In this document: one piece after another, positions 31,256 through 42,700 of the stretch
Layout: the number at the start of each line of letters is the position of its first letter
How positions within the stretch are numbered: position 1 is the stretch's first letter
Assembly: GCA_951802425.1 (NCBI GenBank)
Contig: OX637799.1
Location: 1,860,001 to 1,924,000, forward strand
Source: Clavaria fumosa
Lineage: Eukaryota; Basidiomycota; Agaricomycetes; Agaricales; Clavariaceae
Direction of reading: 5' to 3'
Length of the DNA: 64,000 nucleotides
The notes under the pieces: generated by a model
Told to the model about the DNA's origin: nothing
The model's database searches: none
What the model saw: only the letters and a program-made list of their open reading frames with translations
Translations under genes and position numbers: made by a program

Positions 31256-31400
31256 ATTTTTTCAAACAGATTTGTTACAAATAAGACGATTTCACTTTTC
31301 TCCAATGCGAGTACATCTGAAGAAAGAGGAAGAAATTAGATCAAAAAGGGGTTCTTTACTTTTTCAAACCTTACAGTAAGAGGGGTTTCAGCAGTTTGAC
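31256..31400 (-). pseudogene. Small-gene remnant: 3' region only
   Basis: The conserved tail is present (on the minus strand an intron-like G|GTTTGAAAA ... CTTCAG|ATGTACTCGC), but the coding exons and promoter are gone and PUL copy E follows directly. The equivalent remnant lies at 52290-52430. Confidence 0.5.
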
Positions 31401-31412
31401 CGTTTGCTGATG

Positions 31413-32051
31413 TTGGTCACAGGCGACTGCAGCGCTAGTCGACGCCCTTCCGCGGTCTGGGCCGTTCTCACTTGTCGATTTGTGGAGACTCGAGGTGCTA
31501 AATCTCGTGGTCGGTGCCTGGTGCGTGTCGCACCCTAGAGCCGGCAACAGCGGCGAGGCGGTTTTTAATCCGACCTCTGGAAGGTCTCGAGCGGCGGCGT
31601 CGGCGGCAACTACATGCTGACGTTGCTACGTCTGCTCTTAAACGGGTTTCTCGCGCAGCGTTCGCGGGGCGGCCGTTGGTGCCCGCGCCGCGTCCCTCAC
31701 GCAGGATCTGGCAGCGATGCGGACGGCAAAGACGCGGGGGACGCCTCGCGACAATGGACATGCTAGTGCAAGCGCTGCTTCACGAGGACGCGTCTGTGTG
31801 CACGGCGGCGGCGGCGGGGGCTTGCATTCAACGTTGCAGCGTACCTACAGAAGGCGTGGTTGGAGCAGGCGAAGCGAGGCGGCGGGAGCGGCGGACTGCC
31901 GGGAACGGAGGAGTTGGACACGGATGCAGACCGGGAGGTGGTGATGGTGAGTGCCATGTTGGAAGCGATTTCGAGAGAGGAGGAGAACGTGGGATGTTAG
32001 TGAGTATCGTGGTTGTTTTGATTATGTCATGTCACGCTGATGGAGTTTCTC
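31413..32051 (+). pseudogene. PUL copy E, left half (split by a 16.9-kb insertion)
   Basis: It is a degenerate copy of exon 8, with the exon 8 donor region (AACGTGGGATGTTAGTGAGT) still visible. It breaks off at AGTTTCTC (32044-32051). The same eight bases resume at 48922-48929, where the copy continues, so a large element inserted here. Confidence 0.8.
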
Positions 32052-32204
32052 CGGATAGGTCGCACGAGCCCGGCTGTGTAACCTATCATGTAAATAGGGC
32101 CAAATGAAAGTACAGCCGGCTGTATTTGACTGTTTTCCCCACACCATATTGGGCATGTATAGTGTACACCCCACCATATCTTGGGCTCTAATATGGTAGG
32201 CTCC

Positions 32205-32434
32205 ACACTGTATGGCCATGTATAGTGTATACCTCACCATATCTTCAGCTCTAATATGGTAGGCTCCACACCATTTCGACTCAAGGTGGAAATATGGTAG
32301 GCTCTACACCATATCAACTCAAAGGTGGAAATATGGTAGGCTCCACACCATTTTGACTCAAGGCACAAATATGGTGGGCTCTACACCATATCAACTCAAG
32401 GTGGAAATATGGTGGGCTCTACACCATTTTGACT
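32205..32434. repeat. 38-bp minisatellite, left arm
   Basis: Units of the form AATATGGTGGGCTCTACACC plus ATATCAACTCAAGGTGGA repeat with small changes. Each unit contains a short inverted repeat (ATGGTRGG...ACACCAT). Further blocks lie at 39173-39402, 46899-47296 and, inverted, 48512-48740. Confidence 0.85.
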
Positions 32435-32436
32435 TA

Positions 32437-32750
32437 TTGCCGTTTTCAGCGCAGTTGGCGGAGCTTGAAATCTGCCAAAATCGGCACTGGACAAGCCTTC
32501 AACTTGCGAGATGAATATCTCACTAACTACTGCAGATATAAGAACAAAATTGACATTTCCTGAATCCGCTTGATGAGGGCTAGGCAGCCCCACCATTTTC
32601 ATAGAAATTGAGCTAGAAATGAAGGAGATGTGATTGTATGGCCAGCTTTCACATACAAGACAAATTCTGTTTCAGATATCTATTCTATCATTTGGTTTTG
32701 GGCCTTAAAATGTGTCTATGGGGTGTGCTGAGACAGCCCCAATATTTCTT
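32437..32750. repeat. Left terminal inverted repeat of the 6.7-kb element
   Basis: It is the reverse complement of 38858-39170 with scattered substitutions, and ends just before the transposase gene. The inner part probably contains the transposase promoter. Confidence 0.85.
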
Positions 32751-32815
32751 TGTTGCAGGAGTGGCAGGGCACATTGGATTGTTCTCCTCACCGGCATGTG
32801 ACAGTTGCCACAAGC

Positions 32816-34000
32816 ATGCGTGGACAGGCACTCTCCAACGATGCACGCCAGATAATTCTCCAGATGTCTTCAAACCTGAGCAACGATGAGATCTCTTACC
32901 ACACTGGAGTTCCTCGCCGCACCATAGAACGTCTCTTGACCAACTTCAGACAACGAGGTACTATCAATTGCCCCCCTCGCCTTCTCCAGTCATCAAAACG
33001 ACTTCTCACAACACAAGAGGCGCAGGTATGTTGTCTTGACTATCCATAAGCCTCACCCAACACTGATTCTTGCTAGTTTCTTCAAGGATCAGTCCGGCAC
33101 ACACCAGATGCATATCTTGATGAGTTACAGGAACTGCTGCGGCAAAGGTTCGGCACAGAAGCATCGTTAAGTACTGTATGGCGCACATTGAGGAGGAGTG
33201 GCTTCACAATGAAGAAGGTGAGCAGTTACACACTAGAAATGAGTGGGTTCAACCCCACTGACTCGCTACAGCTCAGCAAGAATGCGCTTGAGCGCAATGA
33301 GAGATTGCGACTTGAATACCGACACTTTTTTGGCACCAACTACACTGCGGAGCAGGCTGTATTCGTGGACGAGAGTGCGTTTGACCGTCGGACTGATCTT
33401 CGAGGGCGAGCCTGGGCATTGTCAGGCAAGGCGGCCACAAGGAAAGGGTTCTTTATCCGGGGCAAGCGGTATGTGTTATTCTCTACACTTTCAATGAGCT
33501 AAAATGCCTATTGTAACAGATACTCACTTCTCCCGGCACTTTCACTTGATGGCATCATCTACAGCATGTTGATCGAAGGATCGTTTACTTCAATCCTCTT
33601 TGCCGACTTTATCCGAGGTCTACTTGCAAGGATGAATCCATTCCCAGCCAAGAATTCTGTTCTGATCATGGACAATGCTCGCATTCATCGGCACCAACAA
33701 ATACTTGAGATGATTGAAGAGAGGTCTTTCATGTTCACTTCCTCTCTTTGAGTGCTAACCCTTTCACTTTCCTAATGTAGGGGATGTCGGCTCCTTTATC
33801 TACCAGCCTATTCCCCAGATTTCAACCCTATTGAGCTTGCATTTTCCAAAATCAAGGCATATGTTCGTCGTAATGGTGGAGTGGCTCGAGCTGACTTGAG
33901 CAGTGATGATACTGATGTGTGGATCTTTCTCTATGAAGCTGCGTTTTCAGTGACGGCAGATCATGCAGCGGGATGGTTTCACAAGTGTAGGTACATTTGA
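32816..34000 (+). CDS. DD34E Tc1/mariner-type transposase, intact
   Basis: Exons 32816-33025, 33077-33217, 33272-33468, 33520-33723 and 33781-34000 total 972 nt (323 residues). The four introns, 51-57 nt, are all GT-AG. Residues 1-70 form a helix-turn-helix region ([20 protein letters not shown]). The DDE catalytic core follows, with the first Asp in [10 protein letters not shown] and the second in [10 protein letters not shown]. The Glu is in YSPDFNPIE, 34 residues after the second Asp. No stop or shift is present, so a working enzyme is plausible. It would bind the 310-bp termini and integrate at TA, which agrees with the flanking TA pair. Its opposite-strand partner gene lies at the other end of the element. 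Confidence 0.87.
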
Positions 34001-34080
34001 TGATGTGCACTCCTGACTTTTATGTGCCCAACATGGCCATATATTGTCGTTTGCCTGTCTTTACTGCTCAAATGAGATTG

Positions 34081-34410
34081 TCGAAGTGTTGTTTGACCTT
34101 GGAAGTCCGTATGAGATTTGCAAGATCGGAACCATGATCATACTTGACCAAGAGTCTCAAAGCGAGTAAGTCCCCACATCTTTCCCTGTCAAATGTCTCA
34201 TGGTGATTATCACTACAGCTGATGGCGACGCTCAAAGCTGGTACCTCCTTGGTCGCACATCATGGCAAGGCCTACGAAGCATATCGACAAGCCGTCTGTC
34301 CCGACAGTTGCAATCCAACCTTCTGGTGCTCCATCGGCATTCTTTATTTCCAGCTCAATCAGTTCCGCGATGCCCTAGAAGCCTCTTGCTCCACCGTCCT
34401 GCTACAACAG
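34081..34410 (+). pseudogene. Captured TPR-gene fragment (Ssn6/Cyc8-like)
   Basis: Pieces in different frames read VEVLFDLGSPYEICK, then [18 protein letters not shown] and [20 protein letters not shown]. These are tetratricopeptide repeats like those of the Ssn6/Cyc8 corepressor. In that family the FDLGSLYE repeat follows the NPTFW repeat, whereas here it comes first, so the fragment is rearranged as well as frameshifted. It cannot make a protein. Confidence 0.55.
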
Positions 34411-34413
34411 CTT

Positions 34414-35953
34414 TCGCTTATCTGCAGGAGCTTGTGCGGAACGGGCCAAATCAGTATCCCGGTGCACGCTACGTCGTGAGGGATACTGGAGAGCGATAGA
34501 TGTTCAATACAATAAGCGGGCGGATGCGTTTCTTCAGTACGGCTGGATTGTCGAGCAACGTCTCAAGGATGGAGAGTGAGTACCATTTGTCTCGTCTTTA
34601 TAATAATTGTCGACTGGCAGCCTAGTCTACACAAGATGATTGAAAACGGTGCCATCATCTTTGGCATTATGGATAAAAAGACTGGGTACTGCGCAGGGCG
34701 GCCTGATCCACGTCACGTTCCGCGAGAAAGGTCCCGATATCACCAAGCAGCTGTTCAACAGCATTCAGATGATCGTAAATTTCTGGCTTTTTGATAATGG
34801 TTTCAGTATAGGGATCGGCCGATAATCGCACCATGCAGTTCATCACCGAAACCATCACAGAATGCAAGAAGCGGGTCGCGGACATCATCGAGCTGGCGTC
34901 CCAGGGCAAGCTCCAGCCGAAGCCAGGAATGACCATTCGTGAATCGTTCGAGTCCCAGGTGACGGTCCAACTCAATCAGACGCGCGGCACGTCGGGTCAA
35001 TTTGCACAGGAGAACCTGAAGCCAGACAATAACGTCAAGCAGATAGTGACCGCTGGATCCAAGGATACTTTCATCAACATCTCGCAGATGTCGGTTTGCG
35101 TTGGCCAGCAGATTGTGGAAGGCTGTCGCATCCCGTTTGGATTTCAGCATAGGACGCTGCCCCACTTCACGAAGGACGACTTCGATCCTGAGGCGCGGGG
35201 CCTCGTCAAGAATTCATATCTTCGAGGTCTGACTCCTCAGGAATTCTTTTTCCATGTCATAGCCGGTCGCGAAGGTCTCGATTGACACAGCTGTCAAGAC
35301 GGCAGAAACGGGCTACATTCAGCGCTGGTTGGTAAAGGATCTCGAAGATCTGATGGTTTGCTACGACGGAACCGTCCGCAATTCTCTCGGCGACCTCATC
35401 CAATTTGTGTATGGTGAAGACGGGATGGGTATGGCTACAGCGACAAAGCGTTTGAGGGCGCGTATCGTGCTGACGTCACTGACCCCACTCGTGGATCTCC
35501 CCCTGGCGTGTTGCAAGTCGGGCTTGAGCTCCCTCGAGCTTCAAGCGAAGGTCGATGAGGAGTATAATCACCTACGTGAGGACCGCAGAGTCCTGCGCGA
35601 ATTCATCTTCTCTCGCACGGACCCTGCGGAGCAGCACAGCTTACCCGTCAACCTTAGCCGTATCGCCCAAAACGCCCAGCAGGTCTTCCGCATCGACCGC
35701 AGAAAGCCTAGCGATCTCGATATAATCGACTCAGTGAAGGAGCTGTGCAAACGTCTCGTTGTCGCCCCGGGAGATGATCCGCTGAGTCGCGAAGCGCTGG
35801 ACAACGCGGCGCTGATGTTCCGGATGCACCTTCGAGCCACTTTCGCAGCCCGACGCATCCTTGACGAGTTTCATCTCAACCGGGAGGCGTTGTTGGGGAG
35901 ATTGAAGCCCGGTTCAACCAATCGTTGGTCAACCCAGGAGAGATGTGTGGTAC
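34414..35953 (+). pseudogene. Captured, broken piece of RNA polymerase II largest subunit (RPB1)
   Basis: In order: [103 protein letters not shown] and [20 protein letters not shown]. Then come [53 protein letters not shown] and [13 protein letters not shown]. This is the central part of RPB1. It is broken by deletions (after QPSLHKM and after EDGM) and by frameshifts, for example one extra base in the EGL-ID junction near 35280. A GTGAGT...CAG stretch at about 34577-34619 looks like a retained intron, which would mean capture from DNA. Confidence 0.85.
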
Positions 35954-37091
35954 GCGATATTCACAACGGCTGTCATCCACGGCTTCGGGTGCCCTCGCAT
36001 TCTGCCCCACCACTGCCGCAGCCGAGCTGCATGCACACCCATGCTACTTCATACCAGATGTACTTCTGGCCTGAGGCGGTTGAGTGTCATACCCCACTGA
36101 CCTCCTCATTACCCTCATGAACTGGCCCGCCTCAGTGCAGTTGAGCCCGAGGGAAGGTAGGAAGATGAGGCGCCCACAGTGAGCAGAGCTGCGAGTGGGA
36201 TCAGGAAAGGCGGCCAGCGAGTATCCGCAGCCAGCGAGTATCCGCAGCAATATGCTTTCAGTGCGTGCTCCCTTGCGTCCCATGCTCTGCAAAGCCCTAA
36301 GCCATCACCACGCGTGTCTCACTCGTGCCCATTGGGATTCGAAGCTGTTGAGCAGACTTTCTGCTCCCCCGGCCCTGTCCACGCACCCCTCCACATCATG
36401 CGGCAAGACTAGGTACGATCCTCGACATGACAGGGATCAGTGTGATATTGAGCGCGACTTCGACATGGAGTATCCACATGAATCCCATGGCGCCTTCGCA
36501 ACCGGCTCGTCTTCCACATCCTCCCATACAGGTCATCATATTCCACCTGTATGGGTACTCAGCAGCGACCCGCAACCCAGCTTCGAGAGCCTGTGACCCA
36601 GAATCGACGGAGTGCGAGGCAGAAGTGCGGGCGCACGTGCTGCGGGAACGTCATAAGTCACATCATTCCTTAGCCGAAGGGTCCCCACCACCTCGGGGGG
36701 TGAAGATAGCGTGCTGAGGACGCGTTTCAAACAATCGTGCAGTGGGGTCATGGCAGATCACAGGCGGGCGGTAAGCGCGAGACGGAGGACAAGGTGCGAT
36801 ATAATATCGCTGCCAGACCTGTTACTGTTTTATCTATGGTGCAGACAGAAGAGACGACATTGGGCTTGGGTACTGCTGGTCATTATCAATAAAATCAGCC
36901 TTGACAATGTGCACCGAGCCGGTTTCACATGATACATATTGGTGTCACCCAGTCCCCGCCCTTTCTAGCAGCAGCTCTCACTCAAACTCTCCGTGAATCA
37001 AAGCATTGGGTATATATTTTCCTGACAATATAGTAGACAGAACAAATGATTACGCATTCCCAGTGTGAGAGAAAGACGGAATTTTATGTAG
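35954..37091. other. Unassigned DNA inside the 6.7-kb element
   Basis: No gene is recognised. A 16-bp direct repeat (CAGCGAGTATCCGCAG) occurs twice near 36213-36248. This may be further captured host DNA too decayed to name. Confidence 0.4.
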
Positions 37092-38828
37092 CTAGGTGCG
37101 AGCCTTCTTCTGTTTCTCCATGGCCGATGCGTCTTCTTTTGCAAAGCGCAAGATGCGTGAAGCCATCCCAAACTCCATCCCACTGACTTGTGCCAGCTCG
37201 CTGCCTGTGAGGGGAATGATATCTTCAATTGTGAATAACTTGTGGACATGCACGAGAGTGCCAGCGTATTGCAAGAAATCCTCTTTGTGCTTATTGCGGA
37301 CAGGGTGCTCCTGGATTGCGTTAAGCCACTCCTCCAGATCTGGATAGTCGACAGTAATGTCACTTGAGGTGCGCTTCATTGGCATGGGTGATGACCAATG
37401 TGGGGGTGAAGTCGGTGATGATAACAGGTCAGGGCGAGTCGAGGAGCGAATTGCATACGGGTTGTTGCTCGCAAAGGCACCTCCCATCATCATCATCATC
37501 ATTTGAGCCCAAACGGGGGGTTCTGACGATGATGCGGCCATCGTTTCGGCAGGATTGCTTGTAGGTGGTTGCGACGTTTGCCGTTTTTTGACTTGGGCCT
37601 GCCGCAGGCATTTGTCTGCGAGATTCAACTTATCCGGAGGCGTGTCGATTGTCGCAAGGCGTCTTGCCTGTATAAATGATGTTGATAATCAGGATGCGTG
37701 CAAGGAAGACCACTCACCAGCAGCGCTGCCCAAATAGTAAGATCCTCGAGGGTGTACTGGTAATGCGTGCCATTCGCCTGTATATAGCATGGCACGCTGT
37801 GCTCCTGGCACATGTGTTTCCTCTCCAGAACGTCCAGAAGCTGATGCTCTTGGTCTTGAACTGAGGGGGGGCCAGGAATGTGCTGATGCGACGATGCTGG
37901 TTTTGCCGAGTTCGATTTTTTTGCTGTGCCCTTAACATTGCAAGTGTATCAGACGTCTAATCATTATCCATGAATAAGACATACCTTTCCAGTTGCTTCG
38001 ACCTCTGAAGTGTCAATTATCTGGACACTAAAGGGTTTTACCTTGCCCTTGCCACGGTTCTTTGCTTTCTGCTCGTCGATATAAGCCCAGATGTGTTCAA
38101 TCAACTTGTGGAAGCAGTCTTCATCTTCAAGAAGCTTCGCAACGGGTTTTCCTGACCTCGGGGTCTTCCAAGGAAGAATATAGCCAATCTGTGATAGACA
38201 AATCAAACTGGTTTCCATTTTGATTGCGACGCGTGATAGAAATGAGGCGAAGGTGATGTCAGACTTGACAATAAGATCGCGTGACGCATTTCTGAAAGGC
38301 ACTTCAAATGTGAGGTTGATTACAGGATGATCTGCGAAGGCACAAAAACAGATGAATGATTCAAAATCTAAGTCAACATGGTAGGTGGCTCGTACCTGCA
38401 ATTGTCCCATGGACTTCTTCATCAAGCACAAAATCATCACTTTCTGTATCGCTTCGAAGAGCAAGGCTTCCAGCATCTTGTGCCTTTTGGGACTCTTGTG
38501 CAAATGTTTCTGCAATATCATGCAAGCTGACATCATTCTCAGCTTGTTCGTCCTCTTCAGGGATGTCTCTGACTCTTGGTTTATAAGGGGGGCGAGATTG
38601 AAGCTGAGGTTGGGGGCGAGGCCGAGGCTGACTTGGAGGCCGTTCATTTGCAACTGGCATAGGACCAGTGGTAGGAGAGGAATCTTTTCTAGCAGTTTTC
38701 CGTTGGCCAGTGACACGGTTTGAAGCAGGGATGCGTTTCGAGGCATGTTGCTTCGAGCCCATGGGTCGTAGGGGCAGTTGTGGCAAACGTGGTACAAGCT
38801 TATCAGCCACCAGGAAGACATTGTGCAT
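37092..38828 (-). CDS. Element-borne protein with C-terminal SAM-like domain
   Basis: Exons 38828-38396, 38331-37985, 37930-37718 and 37667-37092 sum to 1569 nt (522 residues); the introns of 64, 54 and 50 nt are GT-AG. The N-terminal third is basic and Pro/Gln-rich (SQPRPRPQPQLQSRPP) then acidic. The middle has a compact region (NLTFEVPFRNASRDLIVKSD) ending in a basic KNRGKGKVK. The last 90 residues (YPDLEEWLNAIQEHP, then LFTIEDIIPLTGSELAQVSG) fit a sterile-alpha-motif fold. The frame is clean, like the transposase. It starts next to the right terminal repeat, mirroring the transposase at the left. A DNA-binding or transposition accessory role is inferred from position only. An upstream in-frame ATG within the terminal repeat is an alternative start. 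Confidence 0.7.
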
Positions 38829-38857
38829 GGTACAGCGCACAATTTTCTCCACAATAA

Positions 38858-39170
38858 AAATATGCTGGGGCTGCCTCAACACATCCAATAGGTGCATTTT
38901 GAAGCCCAAAACCAAATGATAGAATAGATATTTGAAACGGAATTTGTCTCATATGTGAAAGCTGGCCATACAATCACATCTCCTTCATTTCTAGCTCAAT
39001 TTCTATGGAAATGGTGGGGCTGCCTAGCCCTCATCAAGCGGATTCAGGAAATGTCAATTTCGTTCTTATATCTGCAGTAGTTAGTGAGATATTCATCTCG
39101 CAAGTTGAAGGCTTGTCCAGTGCCGAATTTGGCAGATTTCAAGCTCCGCCAACTGCGCTGAAAACGGCAA
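38858..39170. repeat. Right terminal inverted repeat of the 6.7-kb element
   Basis: It is the reverse complement of 32437-32750 and is followed by TA at 39171-39172. Confidence 0.85.
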
Positions 39171-39402
39171 TAATGGAAATATGGTAGGCTCCACACCATA
39201 TGACCATGTATAGTGTACACTCCACCATATCTTCAGCTCTAATATGGTAGGCTCCACACCATTTCAACTCAAGGTAGAAATATGGTGGGCTCTACACCAT
39301 ATCAACTCAAGGTGGAAATATGGTAGGCTCCACACCATTTTGACTCAAGGCACAAATATGGTGGGCTCTACACCATATCAACTCAAGAATATGGTGGGCT
39401 CT

Positions 39403-39705
39403 TGTCAGACTTAGTCTCATGGTTCACACAACTTAACGTAAGGTCAATGATGACGATACTAACATAAGGGGAAAAGGGTACAAGTAAGAAAATGACGGGT
39501 ATATATAGTGAACGGTTCGGGAGTTGCCGGCATTCCCACGCTCGGACCCCATGCGTCACGTGATGCATCCAGGCCCGGGTCACGTGATTTCCCATTATGT
39601 AATCCACCACCCATTCGGGTCACGTGACTCGTCCACAAACTTCCCGCAACTCTTTTGCAATCCTTCCTTGGCCTTTCTGACCTGCTTATGTAAGCGATCC
39701 TGACA
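39403..39705 (-). repeat. 3' LTR of gypsy 2
   Basis: A 303-bp LTR with TG...CA ends. It contains three CACGTG E-boxes (near 39555, 39589 and 39621). A CCCCCCTCTTA complement of the polypurine tract follows. Confidence 0.88.
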
Positions 39706-39731
39706 TCACCCCCCTCTTAAGGCTGGGCATC

Positions 39732-42700
39732 TCAACCTGCCAACTTTGCCTTGTCAGGGTATTGCTGGAAGAAGTCCCGGAGCAACAGTGCAACATTAGT
39801 GAGGTTGTGATGAGGTTCCCAGGTGTTCTCCTCTGCAGGGTATCCTAACCACTTCACCAAATACTTCACTCCCCGTCCAACCTTCTTGACATCAAGAATT
39901 TCCTCCACCTCATACTCCAAGTGGTCGTCGTCAATCGTGGGGGGTGGGGGTGGAGGCAAGTTCTGGGAAGGGAAAGAGGGAGCAATATACGGGGTGAGTA
40001 GCAACTCATTGAAAACCCGGTGAATGTGCCATGCTCGGGGGAGCTTGAGTCGGTATGCTGCTGGTCCAACCTTCTCTTCGATAGTGAAGGGTCCAGCCCG
40101 CTTGTTGTCAAGCTTCTTGGATGGTCGATCCATTTTCAGGTTCCGGGTATCCAGCCAGACTAAGTCCCCCTTTGAGTATTCACGACTCGGGCGCTTTCCT
40201 TTATCATAGCTAGCCTTCATCGCATCTGCCGCCTTCCCCATTGCATCCCTGGCTGCTCTTTGGGATTCCATGAGCTTGGCCATCCACTCGTCTGCTGCAG
40301 GGTTCACTTCAGAAGGCGGCCGGATACCACCATTCCAAGGGTGCCAGCCATACTCCAGATAGAAAGGTGTGAATCCAGTGGCTGAGTGCTCACAGTTATT
40401 GAGCGCGAATTCGGCTGTGGATAGCCACTCTGCCCAATCATCCTGCAGATGGTCAACATAGGCCCGGAGATACACTTCAACCTCCTGATTGACCCGCTCT
40501 GTCTGTCCATCTGTTTGTGGGTGGAAGGCGGTGCTCGGGTTCGCCTTAACTCCAATCATCCCATAGAACTCCCTCATGAATCTGGACACAAATTGGGTTC
40601 CCCAGTCACTCACAACTTTCTGCGGGACTCCATGGTCGCGGAAGACCCAGTCTTGAAGGATCCGAGCAGCACCAAGTCCCGTGAGGTCAAGGCCAATAGC
40701 TTTGATGAGAGTTCATTTTGTAAACTTGTTGACAATGACAAGGATCGCATTGTGACCACGTGAGAGGGGGAAAGGCCCAACAATGTCCCAAGAGATGACT
40801 GCCCAGGGGCTCTCAGGGACAGGGTGCGGATGGAGCGGAGCAGCGCGCCTAGTACGATCAGGCTTGATTTGTTGGCATGTCTCGCATCCACCTGCATACC
40901 AATTGGAATCCTTCACCATGCCCACCCACCAGTAGGACCTCAGCAGAGCCACCCTCAGTTTCCGTGGACCAGGGTGCCCTGCGATGGGGAGGTCATGCTC
41001 AAAGGTGAGCACTGCCTCATGTGCTTCTGGGGGCACCCAAGTGATTTCTGCCTTCCACCAGAGTCCCATCCGATCTCTCGTCCACTCATCATCAAGCTCC
41101 TCTGGCTTCTGCACATATACCGCGCTGTTTTTCTGGAGTAGCATCTCCATCTCTGATGTGAACGATGTGCGGGTCTCAGCCTCTGGGAAGACCTGTACTG
41201 GTGCATCCTCCTCCACCATCTCTCCATAATCTGGCCTCTGTGAGAGTGCATCAGCTTTCGTGTTTGACTTCCCAGTATGGTACTTGATCTCGAAGTCAAA
41301 GCACTGGAGCTCTCCAACCCAACGGACCTGCCTCGGTTTCAACTTCTGGGGCTTCCGGAAGTACTGGAGGTTAGCATGGTCTGTCCAGATTTCGATAGTC
41401 TCTTCCACCCCAATCAGGTAAGCCTGCCACTCGCATAGTGCCCGGATTACAGCCAGGAACTCCTTGTCATACACATCATAATTCTTCTCAGCTGCAGTGA
41501 GGGCTTTGGAGATGTAGTCTACAACTCTCCAAGTCCCATCCACCTGCTGCTGTGAGAGAACTCCTCCAGTCGCCAAGTTGCTCACATCCGTTTCTACCTT
41601 CCATCTCCCTTTGTCTTGTGGTAGAGCCAAGACTGGGGCTGATACTAGTGCCAGGCAGAGATCTTGGAAGGCTGCTTCCTCCTCCTCCTCCCATCTCCAT
41701 GGGACTTTCCCTGTCAGCTGGAAGAGTGGTTTTGCCCAGGCAGAGAGGTTCGGGATGTGCCGGCAGAGGTAGTTCAGCATCCCGTTGAATCTTTGTACCT
41801 CTTTCACATTTTTCGGTCTGGGCCAGTTACGGATTGCCGCGCCTTTAGCTGGGTCATGCTCTAGACGGTTGTGGGAGATCTTCATCCCCAGGAAGAAAAC
41901 CTCACTCTTCTCGAACTCACACTTGCTGAGTCTGAGACACAGGCCATTCTCCCCAAACTTCTTCAAGACCCAATCCATCCAATACCGATGTGTAGCCAAA
42001 TCCTCTGCAAACACTATAACATCATCGACATAGGCTCGGACATGCCCCCCTGCAATCTCTTCTCTCAACACATGGTTCATGAAGCGCTGGAAGGTTGCAG
42101 GCACATTCTGCAGCCCAAACCACATAACTGCCAGTTCGAAGAGTCCACGAGGTGTTAGGAAAGCACAGCGGTGCTGATGTTCTGGCCAGACCTGCATCGA
42201 TGGGAAACCTCCCTTCGCATCAATTTTGGAATAGATGGTCGCCCCCTTTAACACATCCACAGTGTCTCGTATGAGGGGGAGGGGGTACTTGTCTTTGATT
42301 AGATACGAGTTCAGCCTAGAGTAATCGATAATCGGCTGCAGCTTGTCCTTCTCACGTTTGAAGAAGAAGGGGCTCGCGTACGGGGACTTCGAAGGTCGGA
42401 TTTGTCCAGAAGCTAGCTGCTCATCCACCAAGCGATTCATTTCCACCATCTCTTCTCGCGTCAGAGAGTATAGCTTAGAGGAGAGGTGTCCAGGGTCTGT
42501 TTTAAACTCGATTTTGATATCAAAGTCAGGGCGGGAGCGGGGGAGCTCATCCCACTTTGCTTCACTAAAAACCAAAGGGTAGCGGCTGGGCCAATCAGGG
42601 GTAGGGCCAGTGTTGGGAAAACGGGTGTCCGGGATACTGGCTGAGGCCAGGGTACTCGCTTTTGGTGGAACTGAGGGTCGAACAGGGGACCGGTGGCTGT

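Larger units (their letters stand above)
32437..39170. mobile_element. 6.7-kb Tc1/mariner-superfamily element with captured host gene pieces
   Basis: It begins TTGCCGTTTTCAGCG and ends CGCTGAAAACGGCAA, each next to a TA (32435-32436, 39171-39172), the target of the IS630-Tc1-mariner superfamily. Terminal inverted repeats run about 310 bp (32437-32750 and 38858-39170) and differ at some 20 places. Inside are an intact transposase gene (plus), fragments of a TPR gene and of RPB1 (plus), about 1.1 kb of unassigned DNA, and an intact SAM-like gene (minus). The element sits in the minisatellite of the outer foldback. Confidence 0.85.
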
